Source: Alopecurus myosuroides | Taxonomy: Eukaryota; Streptophyta; Magnoliopsida; Poales; Poaceae | Reading direction: 5' to 3' | Length of the DNA stretch: 64,000 nucleotides | Assembly (NCBI GenBank): GCA_028641055.1 | Contig: CM054063.1 | Coordinates: 51,399,827-51,463,826 of the forward strand | Shown: positions 11,780 to 22,915 of the stretch, one piece after another | Layout of the letters: the number at the start of each line of letters is the position of its first letter | Position numbering within the stretch: the first letter of the stretch is position 1 | Notes under the pieces: model-generated | Seen by the model: the letters and a program-made list of their open reading frames with translations, nothing else | What the model was told of the DNA's origin: nothing | Database searches by the model: none | Position numbers and translations under genes: made by a program

Positions 11780-11791
11780 GTCATCTACATA
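11780..11791 (-). other. Remnant RT active-site motif YVDD in element D
   Basis: Minus-strand TAT GTA GAT GAC is the conserved Copia reverse-transcriptase box B. It is the clearest coding relic in this region and shows that pol runs on the minus strand. Confidence 0.75.
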
Positions 11792-14700
11792 AAGTATTGG
11801 AAATATGTCATAGCGCTCCCACTTAATTTCTTGTAACTTTACAAGCATCTTTATCTTTCATGATGGAATCAAACTATTTTGATAACTTCATTAAGGTAAA
11901 GATTTCAACTTCGTTATGCTCACTTCAACCATTGAAGTGTGCATACCTTTCTAGCAACCTTTTGAATTTTACAAAAATATCAGACTGTGTCAAGTACACA
12001 TCCTTGATCAAACTTCCTCGAGAGGAGAGTTGGTTTTGTTATTCAACTTCCATATCATAATATGTAATATTTTGCTAGAACTATCCACAAAGACTAAGCA
12101 TCACTACCGAAGATCAAAATCTTGTAGTAGTGAACTCTTTGAACTTCGTCGAAAACAACTTTTCGATAAGTACAACTTTCAAAGGATGTAGAATCCATGT
12201 CTTTGTCGCTATATAGACCCTTTTGCTATCGTTAGGCATCATGCCTATCGAAAAGACTACCAAGTCACATACTTGACATTCATACAAGGATACTATGGCG
12301 GATATAATGACTCATAGTCAATTTTACGAAGTCAGGGCCCATCATTTGCTTCCTTTATAAGGTCCAGGTCCTTTTGTTGTCAAAACAACACTTTACACTT
12401 AAACCACAAGTTGTTCTAAGTACAAAGTTTTGGACTTTACTGGTACAGTTCGCAAACTCATTTGAAGTATCTACAACGTTTGTAGTGTCTTCTACTTAGT
12501 CAAAATAGTAAACCCCGGAACAACTTCCAGTGCTGCGCTACTCTTGATATGATAACAAAGATTCTCTAATCTCATTGAGTTTATACTGTGCTCCCACTCA
12601 CTTGTTTCGCAAGAACTACTTTCTCGAGAAATCAACCCTTTCTGATAAACAACATTTGTCTTTTGGTTCGGTGATAGGAGAAATACCCAATGTTTTATTT
12701 GGGATAACCTTATAAACATATATTTATCCTATTTTGGTTGTAAACATTTTACACATGCTATGCATACCAAAACTTAAGAAAGTGACAATTCGGGTCACTA
12801 CCCAAACCATATCTTATATGTTGTCAATTTCAGCGGATCATGATGGTGCTCTTTTCAGTGGAAAAGCGGTTGTCACTAATGTATAAACTACAAAATTATA
12901 ATGGCATTGTTATTAATCTTACCATGTCAAACAAGGTTTGATTTTGTCTCTTGAATACTCCAATCTAATGTGGGGTATTCGAGAAGTATAAGTTGTAGAA
13001 CAATTCTGCAACTTCTCAGATGTTTTGCTAAACTTGTAACTCAAACTTTATCCTTTATGATCCAATCATAAATACTTGATTATCTTGTTACAATGATTTT
13101 AACTTCATATTAACAACCTTTTGAACCAATTCAAAATGTCAAACTCCGTTTTCTTTAAATAGATATACTCACATATCTACTCAAATCATCGAGAGAATTT
13201 TATGAAGGAAAATTAATCCACCATACATGACTACACATAATGGATTATATACATCAATATGTATAATCTCCACTAAATTAGTCGTCCATTCTACTTTGGC
13301 CTAAGAACGGAATTCTAGTCATCTTTTGGAAGAGGTCTCACAAGCGTCAATAGAATGACTCCGGAGGTCCATCAATATGGAGTTCCTTCATGTTTTCCTT
13401 TCCGATATGAACTAAAATGGTGGTGTCACAATTTAAGTGAAACTCTTCAACGTCTTGCAACGTTTAGCATTTAGTCTTATAGATGTTTACTTTACCAACA
13501 TGATTTATATTAACATATCCATCAATTATGGAATATGATCCTAGTTTGAACAATCTCATTTGTTCTCACAAAAGACTAGAACAAAATAACAAATTATTAA
13601 GTTCTTCAAATAAATCTTGACTGGTTGGTTCGATACGACAATGAACACAATAACACTTTATTTATGTTCTTGTCATAATCGATTCCACATCTATTACTAG
13701 TTCCTTTTAGGCCCTTGTATTTCTTTCATTGCGTTGCTTTGTATGACAACTCATACCAACCAATGTGGTATCAAAATACCCAAAAATACTTTGTTAACTA
13801 GTAATACATCTATAACTTGTATATCAAGCATATACTCCTGAGCTGGACTTTCCAGTTATCTTCTTTTTCTGCCATATATCTTTTTGTAATTCTATTTTCA
13901 ATATTCCCTTTCCTTTATAGAAGAATCATTCAACATCAAACAATGCTAGTCTTACTAGCTCATTTTCTTTGGCGTGTTAGTCATATACTATCACCCATTG
14001 AGTCATACTTTCAGTTTGATTGTTCTACTAATATCACCATATTAATAGCATTCTTCTAGATTCCACTCTTAGCAATCTCCAAGTAAGGTAAACTACTTTA
14101 CCCATACTTCTAATCCATCCCATCATAACAATTTTATGATTAAGCTACTATAGCTCGAAGGAAGGAATTTAGAGGATAATTTTTAGCATCCAATTTCTTG
14201 GAATATTCAAACGCCTAGCGTCTTCAATCATTGCATATATTCAGATAATATAAGCAAACATTGTCACGCTAAATTTGCATATATTCAGATAATATAAGCA
14301 AACATTGTCACGCTAAATTATACTCAGTCATGTTGCCACAAATAAGTTTCTAGATATCAATATATCTTTCACTTGATTGTTTCTGAAAACAATTCTTTTC
14401 AGTTCCTAAACCACTTTGATCAACAAAACATTCTTTTGAAGATAAAGTGATACAGAAGCAACCATGACTTTGGATTCTAAGTAGGAATTGGTTGCTCTCT
14501 AGATCAATCAATCATTAACCACATGGAGCTAGGTAGGAAATACCAAAAATCTACAATAGGACTCAATTTTAAATTTCACTAATACGGTACCAATCTTAAA
14601 TGGTATTTACCAGATCATAACAGTTATATCTCAATTAACAATCTAAGTGTAAGGTAATTATAGATGCCAATGAATACTACAATTTGTGCAAATTCACTTT

Positions 14701-15822
14701 GATTGGTTGTTCATGATAAATAAGTTCAAGTTAATTCAAAAATTAAACCATGAACTCCCACTCAAAAACAACATCCCTCTTAGTCATCTTTAGTGATTAC
14801 ACGAACCAAATTCACTACACCAAAACCGATCATCACGTGAGATGATGTAGTTTCAAAGGCGAACATCGACATGTTCATCATATCAGCCATATGACTCATG
14901 CTTTACCTTTCGGTTACGTGTTCCGAGGCCATGTCTGTACATGCTAGGCTCGCCAAGTAGAACCGTAGTATTGCGTGTGTTTCAAGGCCATGTCTGTACA
15001 TGCTAGGCTTGAAAACACCCGTTGTATGCGAACGTTGAGTCTGTCACACCCGATCATCACGTGGTGTCTCGAAACGACGAACTTTCTTAACGGTGCATAC
15101 TTTAAGGAAGAACACATTATTATCTTGATATTAAGTGAGAGGGATCATCTTATAATGCTACCATCGTTATCTAAGCAAAACAAGATGCATAAAAAAGGAT
15201 TAACATCACAAACATCACATGTAAGGATAACGTGATATGATATGGTCCTCCTTTCACTTGATCTCCATCATGTGCATCATGGTATGATCTCCATCATTCC
15301 ACCGGCGTGGTACCAAGTACCATGGCACCCAATCTTGATTGTCCATCAAGAAGAAGACAATCATATGGATACCTTCCGGTATATCAATAATTTACAAAAT
15401 AGATCATCTCATAATCAAATTTGTAATATTGACCATATCACATCACATGCCCAGCAAAAACTAGTTAGACGCTTCTAATTTATTTTTGCATATTTTACGT
15501 GGCTTAGGGCTTTCGAGGATAGAACCGTTCATACCTACGAACATCAACCACAACGTTGATAAACATATTTTTAGCAACCCTTCATAGATTAGATCTTAAC
15601 TATAGTAGGAGAAACAGACACCCGCAAGCCACTTATGCAATACAAGTTGCATGTCAGTTGTGGAACAAGTCTCATGTACGTGGACATGTAAGGTTAGTCC
15701 GGGCCGCTTCATCCCACTATGCCACTAAGATCATAAAATAGTCAAGGAGGTAATAACATGATCATCAACGCCCACATACACCTATGTGTTCTACCCGTAC
15801 AAAACATCTACGCATAGATCCG

Positions 15823-15834
15823 GCTCTGATACCA
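15823..15834 (-). other. Primer-binding site of element D (tRNA-iMet type)
   Basis: The minus strand reads TGGTATCAGAGC one base after the LTR end. This is the standard Copia site complementary to the 3' end of initiator tRNA-Met. Confidence 0.9.
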
Positions 15835-15835
15835 C

Positions 15836-17489
15836 TGAAGGGGAACGTAGCATAGAAAACAAAAATTTTCCTACGCGAGAGACACCCGAAAGGCCAAGAT
15901 CTAATCTAGGAGACGAAGTGCAACGGGCAACAAGAGGGTTAAGGAGAACACATACCCTCGAAGACTCAAAGTGGTACGAGATCAAATCTCGTTGTTGGCG
16001 TAGTCGTACTCACACCGATCCCGATAGCGAGAAGATGGCACCGCAATCCGGCGGTGCATCCGTGATCGGTCACACGTACGGTTGATGACGACCTCCGTTC
16101 CCTCGTTCCAGCGGGGCGCGGAAGTAGAGGATCCCTCGGAACTCCAGCAGCACGACGACGTGGTGGTGGTGAAGAATCTCACGGTCAGGGCTTCGCCAAG
16201 CCGGAGACCATGAAATGGAGCAGCGGGTGGAGGGAAAGGGAAGTGGCCAAGTGTGTGTGAATGAGGAGGAGCCCTCACCCTCCTTTTATAGGGAGAGGGA
16301 GGCAGCCCAAAGGTGGGGTGCGGCCAGCCATGGTGGTGCCCCCACCTCTTCCCTCTTCATGTGAGTGGAAGCTCCACTCACACCCACTCATGCTCCCATA
16401 ATTTCCCACTTGGAAAATCCAAAGGTTTTCTTTTAATAAATAAATAAAACCTTTTTATTTATTTATTTCAGCATTTGTTAATTCTATTAACAAACTTTTG
16501 CATATAGCACCTCGAATCATTTGTTAATTCTATTAACAACCATTCGACGAAAAACCCCTTGAACTATTTCAATTTTCCCCGAAACAATTTCGGTGCTGTC
16601 CAAAATATTCTTCGATATTCCGTATCCTCTCAAATGCGTCATCGAACCTTAAGTGTGTCACCCTACGGTTCGCGAATAAGATAGACATGATCGAGACTCC
16701 TCTCCGATCAATAATCAACAGCGGGATCTGGAGATCCATGATGACTCCTATATATTCAACGATGACTCTCGTGATCGTGTGAACCAACAACGCCGTGAAC
16801 TATTCCCTTTGTCTCGCGATATTTTACTTGTCCGAGATTCGATCATTGGTATCAACCATACCTTGTTCAATCTCGTTACTGACAAGTACTCTTTTCTCGT
16901 TCCCGTGATATAACATCCTTGTGATCATATCACGTGCTTGCAAGCGGTTTCGATGTGATATCACCGAGAGGGCCCAGAGTATATCTCTCCGTCATTTGGA
17001 TGGACAAATCCCACTCTTGATCCATGATCCTCAACTAATACTTTCCGAATACTCAACGACACCTTTATAGTCACCCTGTTACGGTGTGACGTTTGATGCC
17101 ATCAAAGCACTCTTCCGGTATCAGTGATTGACATGATCTCATGGTCTAAGGAATAAGTTACTTCGTGTGTTTGATATAACAATGTAAACTAAATGACTTG
17201 ATCGCATTGCTATATTCTCATTGGGTATATGTTCATCACATCATTCTTCTAATGATATGATCCCGTTATTAACAACATCCAATGTTCATGATCAGGAAAC
17301 CTTGATCATCTATTAATCAACGAGCTAGTTAAAAGAGAGGCTTTACTAGGAACCATTGTTTGTTTATTAAGCACACATGTATCAACGTTTCCGGTTAATA
17401 CAATTCTAGCATGAGAAATAAACATTCATCATAAACAAGGAATAAGATAATAACCATTTTATTATTGCCTCTCGGGCATATTCCCTTCA
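15836..17489 (-). repeat. 5' LTR of element D (1654 bp)
   Basis: Nearly identical to 9092-10743. It is 2 bp longer because of an extra TG in the stretch GTGTGTGTGAATG. A TATAAAAG box lies at 16283-16290 on the minus strand. It is followed by the TSD ggaac at 17490-17494. Confidence 0.92.
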
Positions 17490-17494
17490 GGAAC

Positions 17495-18306
17495 TAGTCC
17501 GGAGCAACACTAGAGTCCTGCAAGTCTCCGACCAGGGCGGAGACACCGGGGTTAGTTGCTCTACAACGCCTAGAATTGGGAGAGGGGTATAAATACCCCC
17601 TCCTTCTTCCCCAAGGAGGGAGCTCGTCCAGCATTGAATACACCATTAATTGAGCTCATCAAGAGCTAGATTTCTCCCAATTCCTCCACCCAAACTCGTT
17701 GATCTTCGGATGATTGAAGGAGAAGGCCCCGATCTACATCTTCATCAAGCCGTTCTTCATTACCCCCTCATTCACTTTAGGGATTTGTGTCTAAGCTTTC
17801 CTTGCGGAAAACCTAGACCTCACTTTTACTCACTTGTTGTTTGTAGCAGATTCTTGGTTATTTTGAGAGCCCCCAATTCAGTTGTGGGTGTGTGTGCCTC
17901 AAGCTCATTGTAAAGGCTCTAGTTTCTGTCTCGTAGGATTCCATAGCGGAAGGTGAACTAGGCCTTTGTGACGAGGTTCATCGGAGAATAGGGTGAGGTC
18001 TTTGTGGTGTTGAGTAGGCCTTCGTGGCGAAACTAACACCCCTCCAACAGGAAGTACTCCCCTCAAAAGGAGGAACTCATGAATACAACCTTGTCTCCGC
18101 GTGCTCCCGCTATCGGTTCCTTCTATCCTTTACATTTACTTTGTGTTTGTATCTTGCTTAGTGTAGCCTTTGCCATATAGGTAAATTCATCGTAGTTGCA
18201 TGTTTAGAGAATTTACCCTTGTGTCAAGACTAAATCGAAAAAGTCTTAAAATTTGGAAATAGCACCTATTCACCCCTCCCCTCTTGGTGCATATACAATA
18301 TGTTCA
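17495..18306 (+). repeat. Element E 5' LTR, 3' portion (SIRE/Maximus-like Copia)
   Basis: LTR remnant upstream of a tRNA-Met primer-binding site, with a palindromic promoter GGGGTATAAATACCCC (TATAAATA at 17588-17595). The 11 bp at 9081-9091 belong to the same LTR, on the other side of element D. The LTR's start lies left of element B, outside the window. The end CACCCCTCCCCTCTTGGTGC ... TTCA is a familiar Copia LTR tail. Confidence 0.65.
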
Positions 18307-18308
18307 AT

Positions 18309-18319
18309 TGGTATCAGAG
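18309..18319 (+). other. Primer-binding site of element E
   Basis: TGGTATCAGAG follows the LTR end at 18306 after two bases. This is the tRNA-Met type and gives E plus orientation. Confidence 0.85.
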
Positions 18320-18359
18320 TCTCGGCTCTTAATTCGGGCTTAACTGTCTAAGAGTTAGT

Positions 18360-20775
18360 ATGGCCATCGGAGAGGAAGCTACCGTGCCCGCAGGTCCGGC
18401 CACCATGGATGATCTCAAGGAATTGCAAAATTCCTTGACCTCCTTCATGGAGACCCAAATGCAAGGGTTGCATGAAATGATAACACAACTCATGAAAGTG
18501 AAGGACACGACTTCTACCTCATTGGCGTCACTGGAAGAATCTATTCCGGAGGACAAAGGTGGGGAGGAAGAGGGTGAAACAGATAAAAGTGATTATCCTC
18601 CACCTAAGAAACCTTCACCTTCTAAGGGAGAGGATGGAAAGGAAGATTACCATAAGGTTCCCGTTTGATATTCTCCCGATTCTCCTATCCCACATCCTTA
18701 TATAATCAATAGAGGTGACTCACCTAAAATTGATGCACATTCTTTTGGTCAATGGCAATATTTCATGAAAACTCACTTGAACTCTTATTGCATTGAGCTA
18801 TGGAGAGTCATTGAAGATGGATACAAGCTCGTTGATACAAAGAATTTGACAAGAAGATAAGTGGTTGATTGTCAACTCAACTTCGTGGCTTTGCACATGA
18901 TCCAACAAGCCGCGGGTGAGAAGATCATGCCACACATTCAACAATTCTCCACCGCCAAGGAAACATGGGATATTCTTATCTCCATGTTTGAGGGCAATGA
19001 AAGCATGAAGAGGAATAGGTTTGATGCCCTGAGCAATGAGGTAGAAGGGTTCTATATGCTTGATGGTGAAAGCCATGAGGACATGTATCAAAGACTCAAG
19101 ACCCTTGCTACCGTCTTTAGTGGTCTTGGTGTCACTTATGTTGATGATGCTTGGATCAAGAGGAAGTAGGTGAGTGCCCTCATGCCATTTGAGCATGTTG
19201 ACTTGAAGAGAATTGAAGGAAGACACAACTACCATCTCATGACTTCAAACGGGGTTATGCAAGAGATGGAATCCTTTCAAGTTCAAATCAATCTTGCTCA
19301 AGACTCTCGTGCTCGTGCCATTGGAATGCATAGAGTGGCCTATGTTGCTTTGTAGGCCAAGGTGGTGACCAAAGTGGTGGACAAAGAAGAAGATGAAGTT
19401 GAATTGGAGGGAGAGTTGGCTCCTCTAAAGCTTAAAGAGTATGATCCGGTTCTCAAAGACCTTATGTTTCTCCAACCCCAAAAGTTTTGGAGGAACCCAC
19501 CCAAGGCCAAGGCCTGTGTTGAGGAAAAGATCAAGTCGAGATATGCCAATGGAGGGGCTCAAAAAGGGTCGTGCTTCAATTATCAAGAAAAGTATCACTT
19601 TGTGGTCTAGTGACCTTTCGAGAATAGAAAAACTCAAGGAGGGAAATTAGTTCTTAAGGACAAGTCAAAGCTCCCTCGCAAGAAGCTTTTCTTCAAGAAA
19701 AACACCTCCAACAAGAAGCCAACCTCAAGGATTGTGTTGGTGACTCAGGAAGAGTATGCGTTCGGTGATGATAGTGAAGAACAAGAAGAAGAATAAACCA
19801 CGAGTGAAGTGGCTGCTATTGCAATTGCATCTTCATCATCACCATATCTCTTTGAATCCCCCAATGAGAATATTCCCCAACAATCCGCAAAGTGCCTGAT
19901 GACCAAGGCCACCGAGGCATCATATTCTTCTATCTCTAAGACTCAAAATGAAAATAATGATCTTGTTAGTCTTAGTATAGAAGATGAAATTGCTTCTTTT
20001 GATCTCTTTATGACTAATTTGCAAGGTGAGACCAAAAAGTACTTTGAGCTTCTCATGAGCCAATTGGGAGAGGCTCAAGAGGCTCTTGAGAAGAAAGGTT
20101 AAGGTGAGAGAGAGGATGCTCTTGAAAAGGAATCTCTCATAAATTCTTTTGAGGAAGAGCATGAGCTTCGAGTATCTCTTGAGGAGAAACTTGAGACTAT
20201 TGAGGAGTCAAATAATGAATTAATGTCTGAACTCATTAAGTAACGTGACCGTGCAATTGCCAAATATAAAATGGCTAAAAAGAAAAAAGGTTGATTTTGG
20301 TGTTGGTCATGATAAACTAACCGAGGAGTTAGAGAAGCTCACCAAGGCTCACAAGGCCTTGGAGAGTGAACACTCTACCCTCACCAGGTCACATGAACAA
20401 CTTCAAACTCAACTATACCAATTCAATGTGCCTAGTACTTCCCCTTGTTCTTGTGATAATGCAAATATTCTTGAGGAGAATGCTAGGTTGAAGGATGAGC
20501 TTGCAAGGCTCAAGGGCAAGGGCCCCATTGTTGAGAATGTAGTTGCTCCTGGGCACAAAATAGCAAGCAAGTTCTTGGCTATGTTGCGAAGAGCAATAAG
20601 AAGAAGAACAAGAAGAAGGCCAAGATCGCACAAGCAAAGAAGACTGTTGGTACAAGTGGTGTTGTCATTAGGGACAAAACCACTCGTAGCAACTCCGCGG
20701 GAACCAAAAATCCTCACCACTTTTTAATTGTTGATTATTATGGTGATGTGCAAGCTAAATATGTTGGTCCGTATG
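18360..20775 (+). pseudogene. Broken gag of element E (SIRE/Maximus-like Copia)
   Basis: The frame starts MAIGEEATVPAG at 18360. It continues through a UBN2/DUF4219-like gag core (WDILISMFEGNESMKRNRF, then SHEDMYQRLKTLA and YVDDAWIKRK). After that come a zinc knuckle, where the expected second cysteine reads Tyr in CFNYQEKYHF, and a long Glu/Lys/Leu-rich coiled-coil tail. Stops or frameshifts occur at about 18668, 18860, 19167, 19353, 19610, 19796, 20102, 20242 and 20580. The copy is old. It is cut at 20775 by element F, so pol is not in the window. The lineage is inferred from the gag layout. Confidence 0.75.
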
Positions 20776-21338
20776 TGTCGGATATATGCCAAATGAGGGT
20801 ATATCCGAAATTGGCTAAAGGCCGAATTACCAGGGTGGACCACATGCAATGGAGCAAGATCCATTGGGCAGCCCAGTAAGCCGACACACATGAAGGCAAA
20901 TTCTATAAGAACCCGGATCATGTTCCAATACGTGATCCGGCTTGGAGAAGAAGTTGGATGTCTTACTTTCCAAGAATAGGAATACTTTCCATATACGTCA
21001 AGGTTTCCTTCCTGTAAGCCCTAGTCCTGCTATCTATATAAAGCCGAACGGGAGCAGCCTAAAAGGCAGAGAACTCTACAAGTTAGAAGTTAGAAGCTAG
21101 ATTGTCGAGAGTACATCCTCGCAGAGATAGAGAAACCCTACTCACATTGTACTTTGTATACATCAGGCTTGAGCCCTGATTTAGTGAGATTGCAGGAGTA
21201 GGAACGCCGTCTTAGTTGCGACGTACCAAACCTAGGTAAATTTTGTCTTCGCCTCCGGCTCTCCCATGTTTCTACCCACAACTCTACCAGCAGGCTTATG
21301 GCACCCCTTGCCATGAACCTAACTAAGAACACTCGATA
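20776..21338 (+). repeat. 5' LTR of element F (563 bp)
   Basis: TGTCGG start; the expected terminal CA reads TA. A TATATAAA box lies at 21035-21042. The U5 part carries the gag ATG (21298). The terminal C to T change also turns the Gln codon at the LTR/PBS border into TAG. Confidence 0.88.
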
Positions 21339-21340
21339 GT

Positions 21341-21357
21341 TGGCGCCCACCATGGGG
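21341..21357 (+). other. Primer-binding site of element F
   Basis: TGGCGCCCACCATGGGG, one change from the site in C and I. Confidence 0.8.
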
Positions 21358-21496
21358 CTAGCAGCGTCAGGAGTCATGTTTCGAGAGGGGATACTCGACG
21401 GAATCGGAAACACGATAACTGTCGAAAGCCTGGAATTCGACGGAAACGTCGGACGCTTCATCGACAACGGATCTTATTTGCCGGCACGGAATCACC

Positions 21497-21504
21497 TGGT
21501 AAGT
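21497..21504 (+). other. Consensus splice-donor sequence in gag of element F
   Basis: The bases read TG|GTAAGT, with GT at 21499-21500. The homologous position in C (3172/3173) is exactly where its gag ends and integrase begins. Normal gag needs this region unspliced, because the frame continues through it and a similar VFIG stretch follows in I. Confidence 0.6.
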
Positions 21505-22424
21505 GCTTGCGTTCTTCCTATTGGATCTGCTAACGTTTTCATAGGTTTAACAACGAAAGCAATGAGTTTCCATGATGGAAGTAAATTTATCCCACCCGTC
21601 CTATGCCAAGTAGAAGATGGCTTTGACGTCGGATTCGGAACGGATCTGCCTTATTCATACGTTGGGGCAGACCAAGATTTATTATCTGGATATCACCCAA
21701 GCATGACTGAGTTTACTCCTCTCAGGAGATGCCTACCCCCAAATTGCACTTTATTGGCATGGTGCAATCAGAAATCGCCGAAAACACGAAAGACCAAGAT
21801 CCCGTGGAAAAGGCAGATAATGAAAAACCACAGAAAAGGTGGAAGACCCGACATCCGCCAATCTGGCGACAAGCTCGGAAGCCGAATCCATGCTTGCTGC
21901 GATTGAAGCAAAGCTTGACTCGGAAACCGGATCTGCATCTGCCGACACAGATTCCGATGATGATGTTGATGATTTCGAAAGAAAGATCAAATCCATGCAG
22001 GGTAGCTTTCACGAAGTACTCATGGCTAGACTGACTGAAAAGTCGTACAACAAGGAAGAAAAGGAAGCAGATCCCAAAACACCTCCACCAAGTGATGACG
22101 AAAATGGAGAAGAAGAAGGAGAGGATGACCCGGAATATCCTGATGTAAAGGAATTGACGGAAGACAAGCCTCATAAAAAATCTTCATCCTAAAAAAAAAG
22201 AAATCCGCCAAAAATCTATGCACTAAAGCGCAGAAGAAAAAATTGGACAAATTGGCTGATATAGCCAACCAAAACCTCGAAGTCGGTGGGGGTAGTGGCA
22301 TAAAAATGGCAGAGAAGAAAAAGAAGAAGACCGATGTAGTGCCAGTTCCCCAGATGTCGGAACAGGACGAACTCGATCTAATCCAAACCCTGGTTGCAAG
22401 AGACGAACCATCGGAAGTGCTGGA

Positions 22425-22915
22425 TGACGAAGGATGGATCCTAGGACTGCCGGGTATGCCTACCCGGTCTCAGGCCCACGACCCAAGCTCTAAACGAGGC
22501 ATCACGTATAGTTCTAGAAGGCCCAATTGAAGCCCACCCGCAATGACTTGCGGATTAAGATAGGAAACTTGTAACCGACATAGGGTTAGAGTTTGAGTCC
22601 TACCCGGGTATGGTTTGAGACCTGGCCACCTATATAAGGCCAGGAGAACCACCGGGAGAGAACCAAGCAATACCGCACCATCAAGCCTTGAGCTCGAGAT
22701 CGTACTCTCGACTTGAGCAATCCCCCATTGTAACCGATCTATTCGTGAATACAGATCGACAGAGGCGGGAGTAAGGGTTTTACCTCTACGAGGGCCCCGA
22801 ACCTGGGTAAATCGTGTCTCCTGTCTAGCCGACGATTGTCACCAGTGCCTACACTTTCTCCTAATCGAAACCCTATGGGTTCACCCGAGGGACTTGTTGA
22901 GATGCAGATTCGACA
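22425..22915 (+). repeat. 5' LTR of element G (491 bp)
   Basis: TGACGAAGGATGG...TTCGACA, homologous throughout to the H LTRs. TATATAAG box at 22631-22638. The gag ATG is at 22875 inside the LTR. Confidence 0.88.

Larger units (their letters stand above)
10744..15822 (-). pseudogene. Decayed Copia gag-pol region of element D
   Basis: There is no intact frame. The RT catalytic motif survives on the minus strand as YVDD at 11780-11791, with LY before it and IW after it. The sequence around it resembles the antisense of Angela/BARE RT, and the leader next to the primer-binding site resembles BARE. Two tandem duplications add to the damage: a 95-bp period at 10952-11132 and a 44-bp period at 14232-14319. 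A third repeated block (GGCCATGTCTGTACATGC) occurs near 14928 and 14986. Gag, protease and integrase motifs could not be read by eye. Confidence 0.7.
9092..17489 (-). mobile_element. Element D: Angela/BARE-like Copia element, 8398 bp, coding region decayed
   Basis: It has LTRs 9092-10743 and 15836-17489, a perfect TSD ggaac (9087-9091 and 17490-17494), an initiator-Met-type primer-binding site at 15823-15834 and a polypurine tract at 10745-10752. The LTR termini are TGAAGGG/CCCTTCA. By eye the LTRs differ by about three substitutions and one 2-bp indel, so the insertion is recent. Yet the 5.1-kb internal region has no frame longer than about 100 codons. The family call rests on the LTR start, which resembles Angela/BARE, and on the leader after the primer-binding site. 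Confidence 0.9.
20776..22424 (+). mobile_element. Element F: 5' part of a Tat-type Gypsy element related to C
   Basis: LTR 20776-21338, primer-binding site and gag, then cut by element G at 22425; the remainder lies beyond the window. The LTR shares long blocks with the LTR of C (TGTCGGATATAT start, ACCAGGGTGG, AAGCCG.ACGGGAG), but the two are clearly different copies. The left flank is gtatg (20771-20775); the right copy cannot be checked. Confidence 0.85.
21298..22424 (+). pseudogene. Broken gag 5' region of element F
   Basis: It starts at the LTR ATG (21298), with a TAG at 21337-21339, then LAPTMGLAASGV and the SLEFD..VGRFIDNGSY block shared with C. The reading shifts near 21725, near 21830 and at the A-run 22192-22200, where TCC is followed by TAA and nine A in total. 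The rest is acidic and lysine-rich (SADTDSDDDVDDFE, EEEGEDDPEYP) and ends in SEQDELDLIQ before the insertion of G. No retrotransposon gag core is reached. The region matters as the undeleted reference for the junction in element C. Confidence 0.75.

Noticed and set aside
10952..14319. Repeats in D as a possible satellite or CRISPR-like array
   Set aside because: Only two copies each (95-bp and 44-bp periods) without spacers; simple tandem duplications in a decayed element.
14975..15741. Run of short plus-strand frames in D
   Set aside because: They are antisense to the decayed gag region of a minus-strand Copia element; no conserved motif.
15823..15834. tRNA-like sequence (also at 18309 and 60176)
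   Set aside because: These are retrotransposon primer-binding sites complementary to tRNA 3' ends, not tRNA genes.
21499..21544. Possible 46-nt intron in F gag (GTAAGT, a CTAAC branch-like site, CATAG)
   Set aside because: Too short for plant splicing, splicing it would create a stop at once, and the VFIG residues following match element I when read unspliced.
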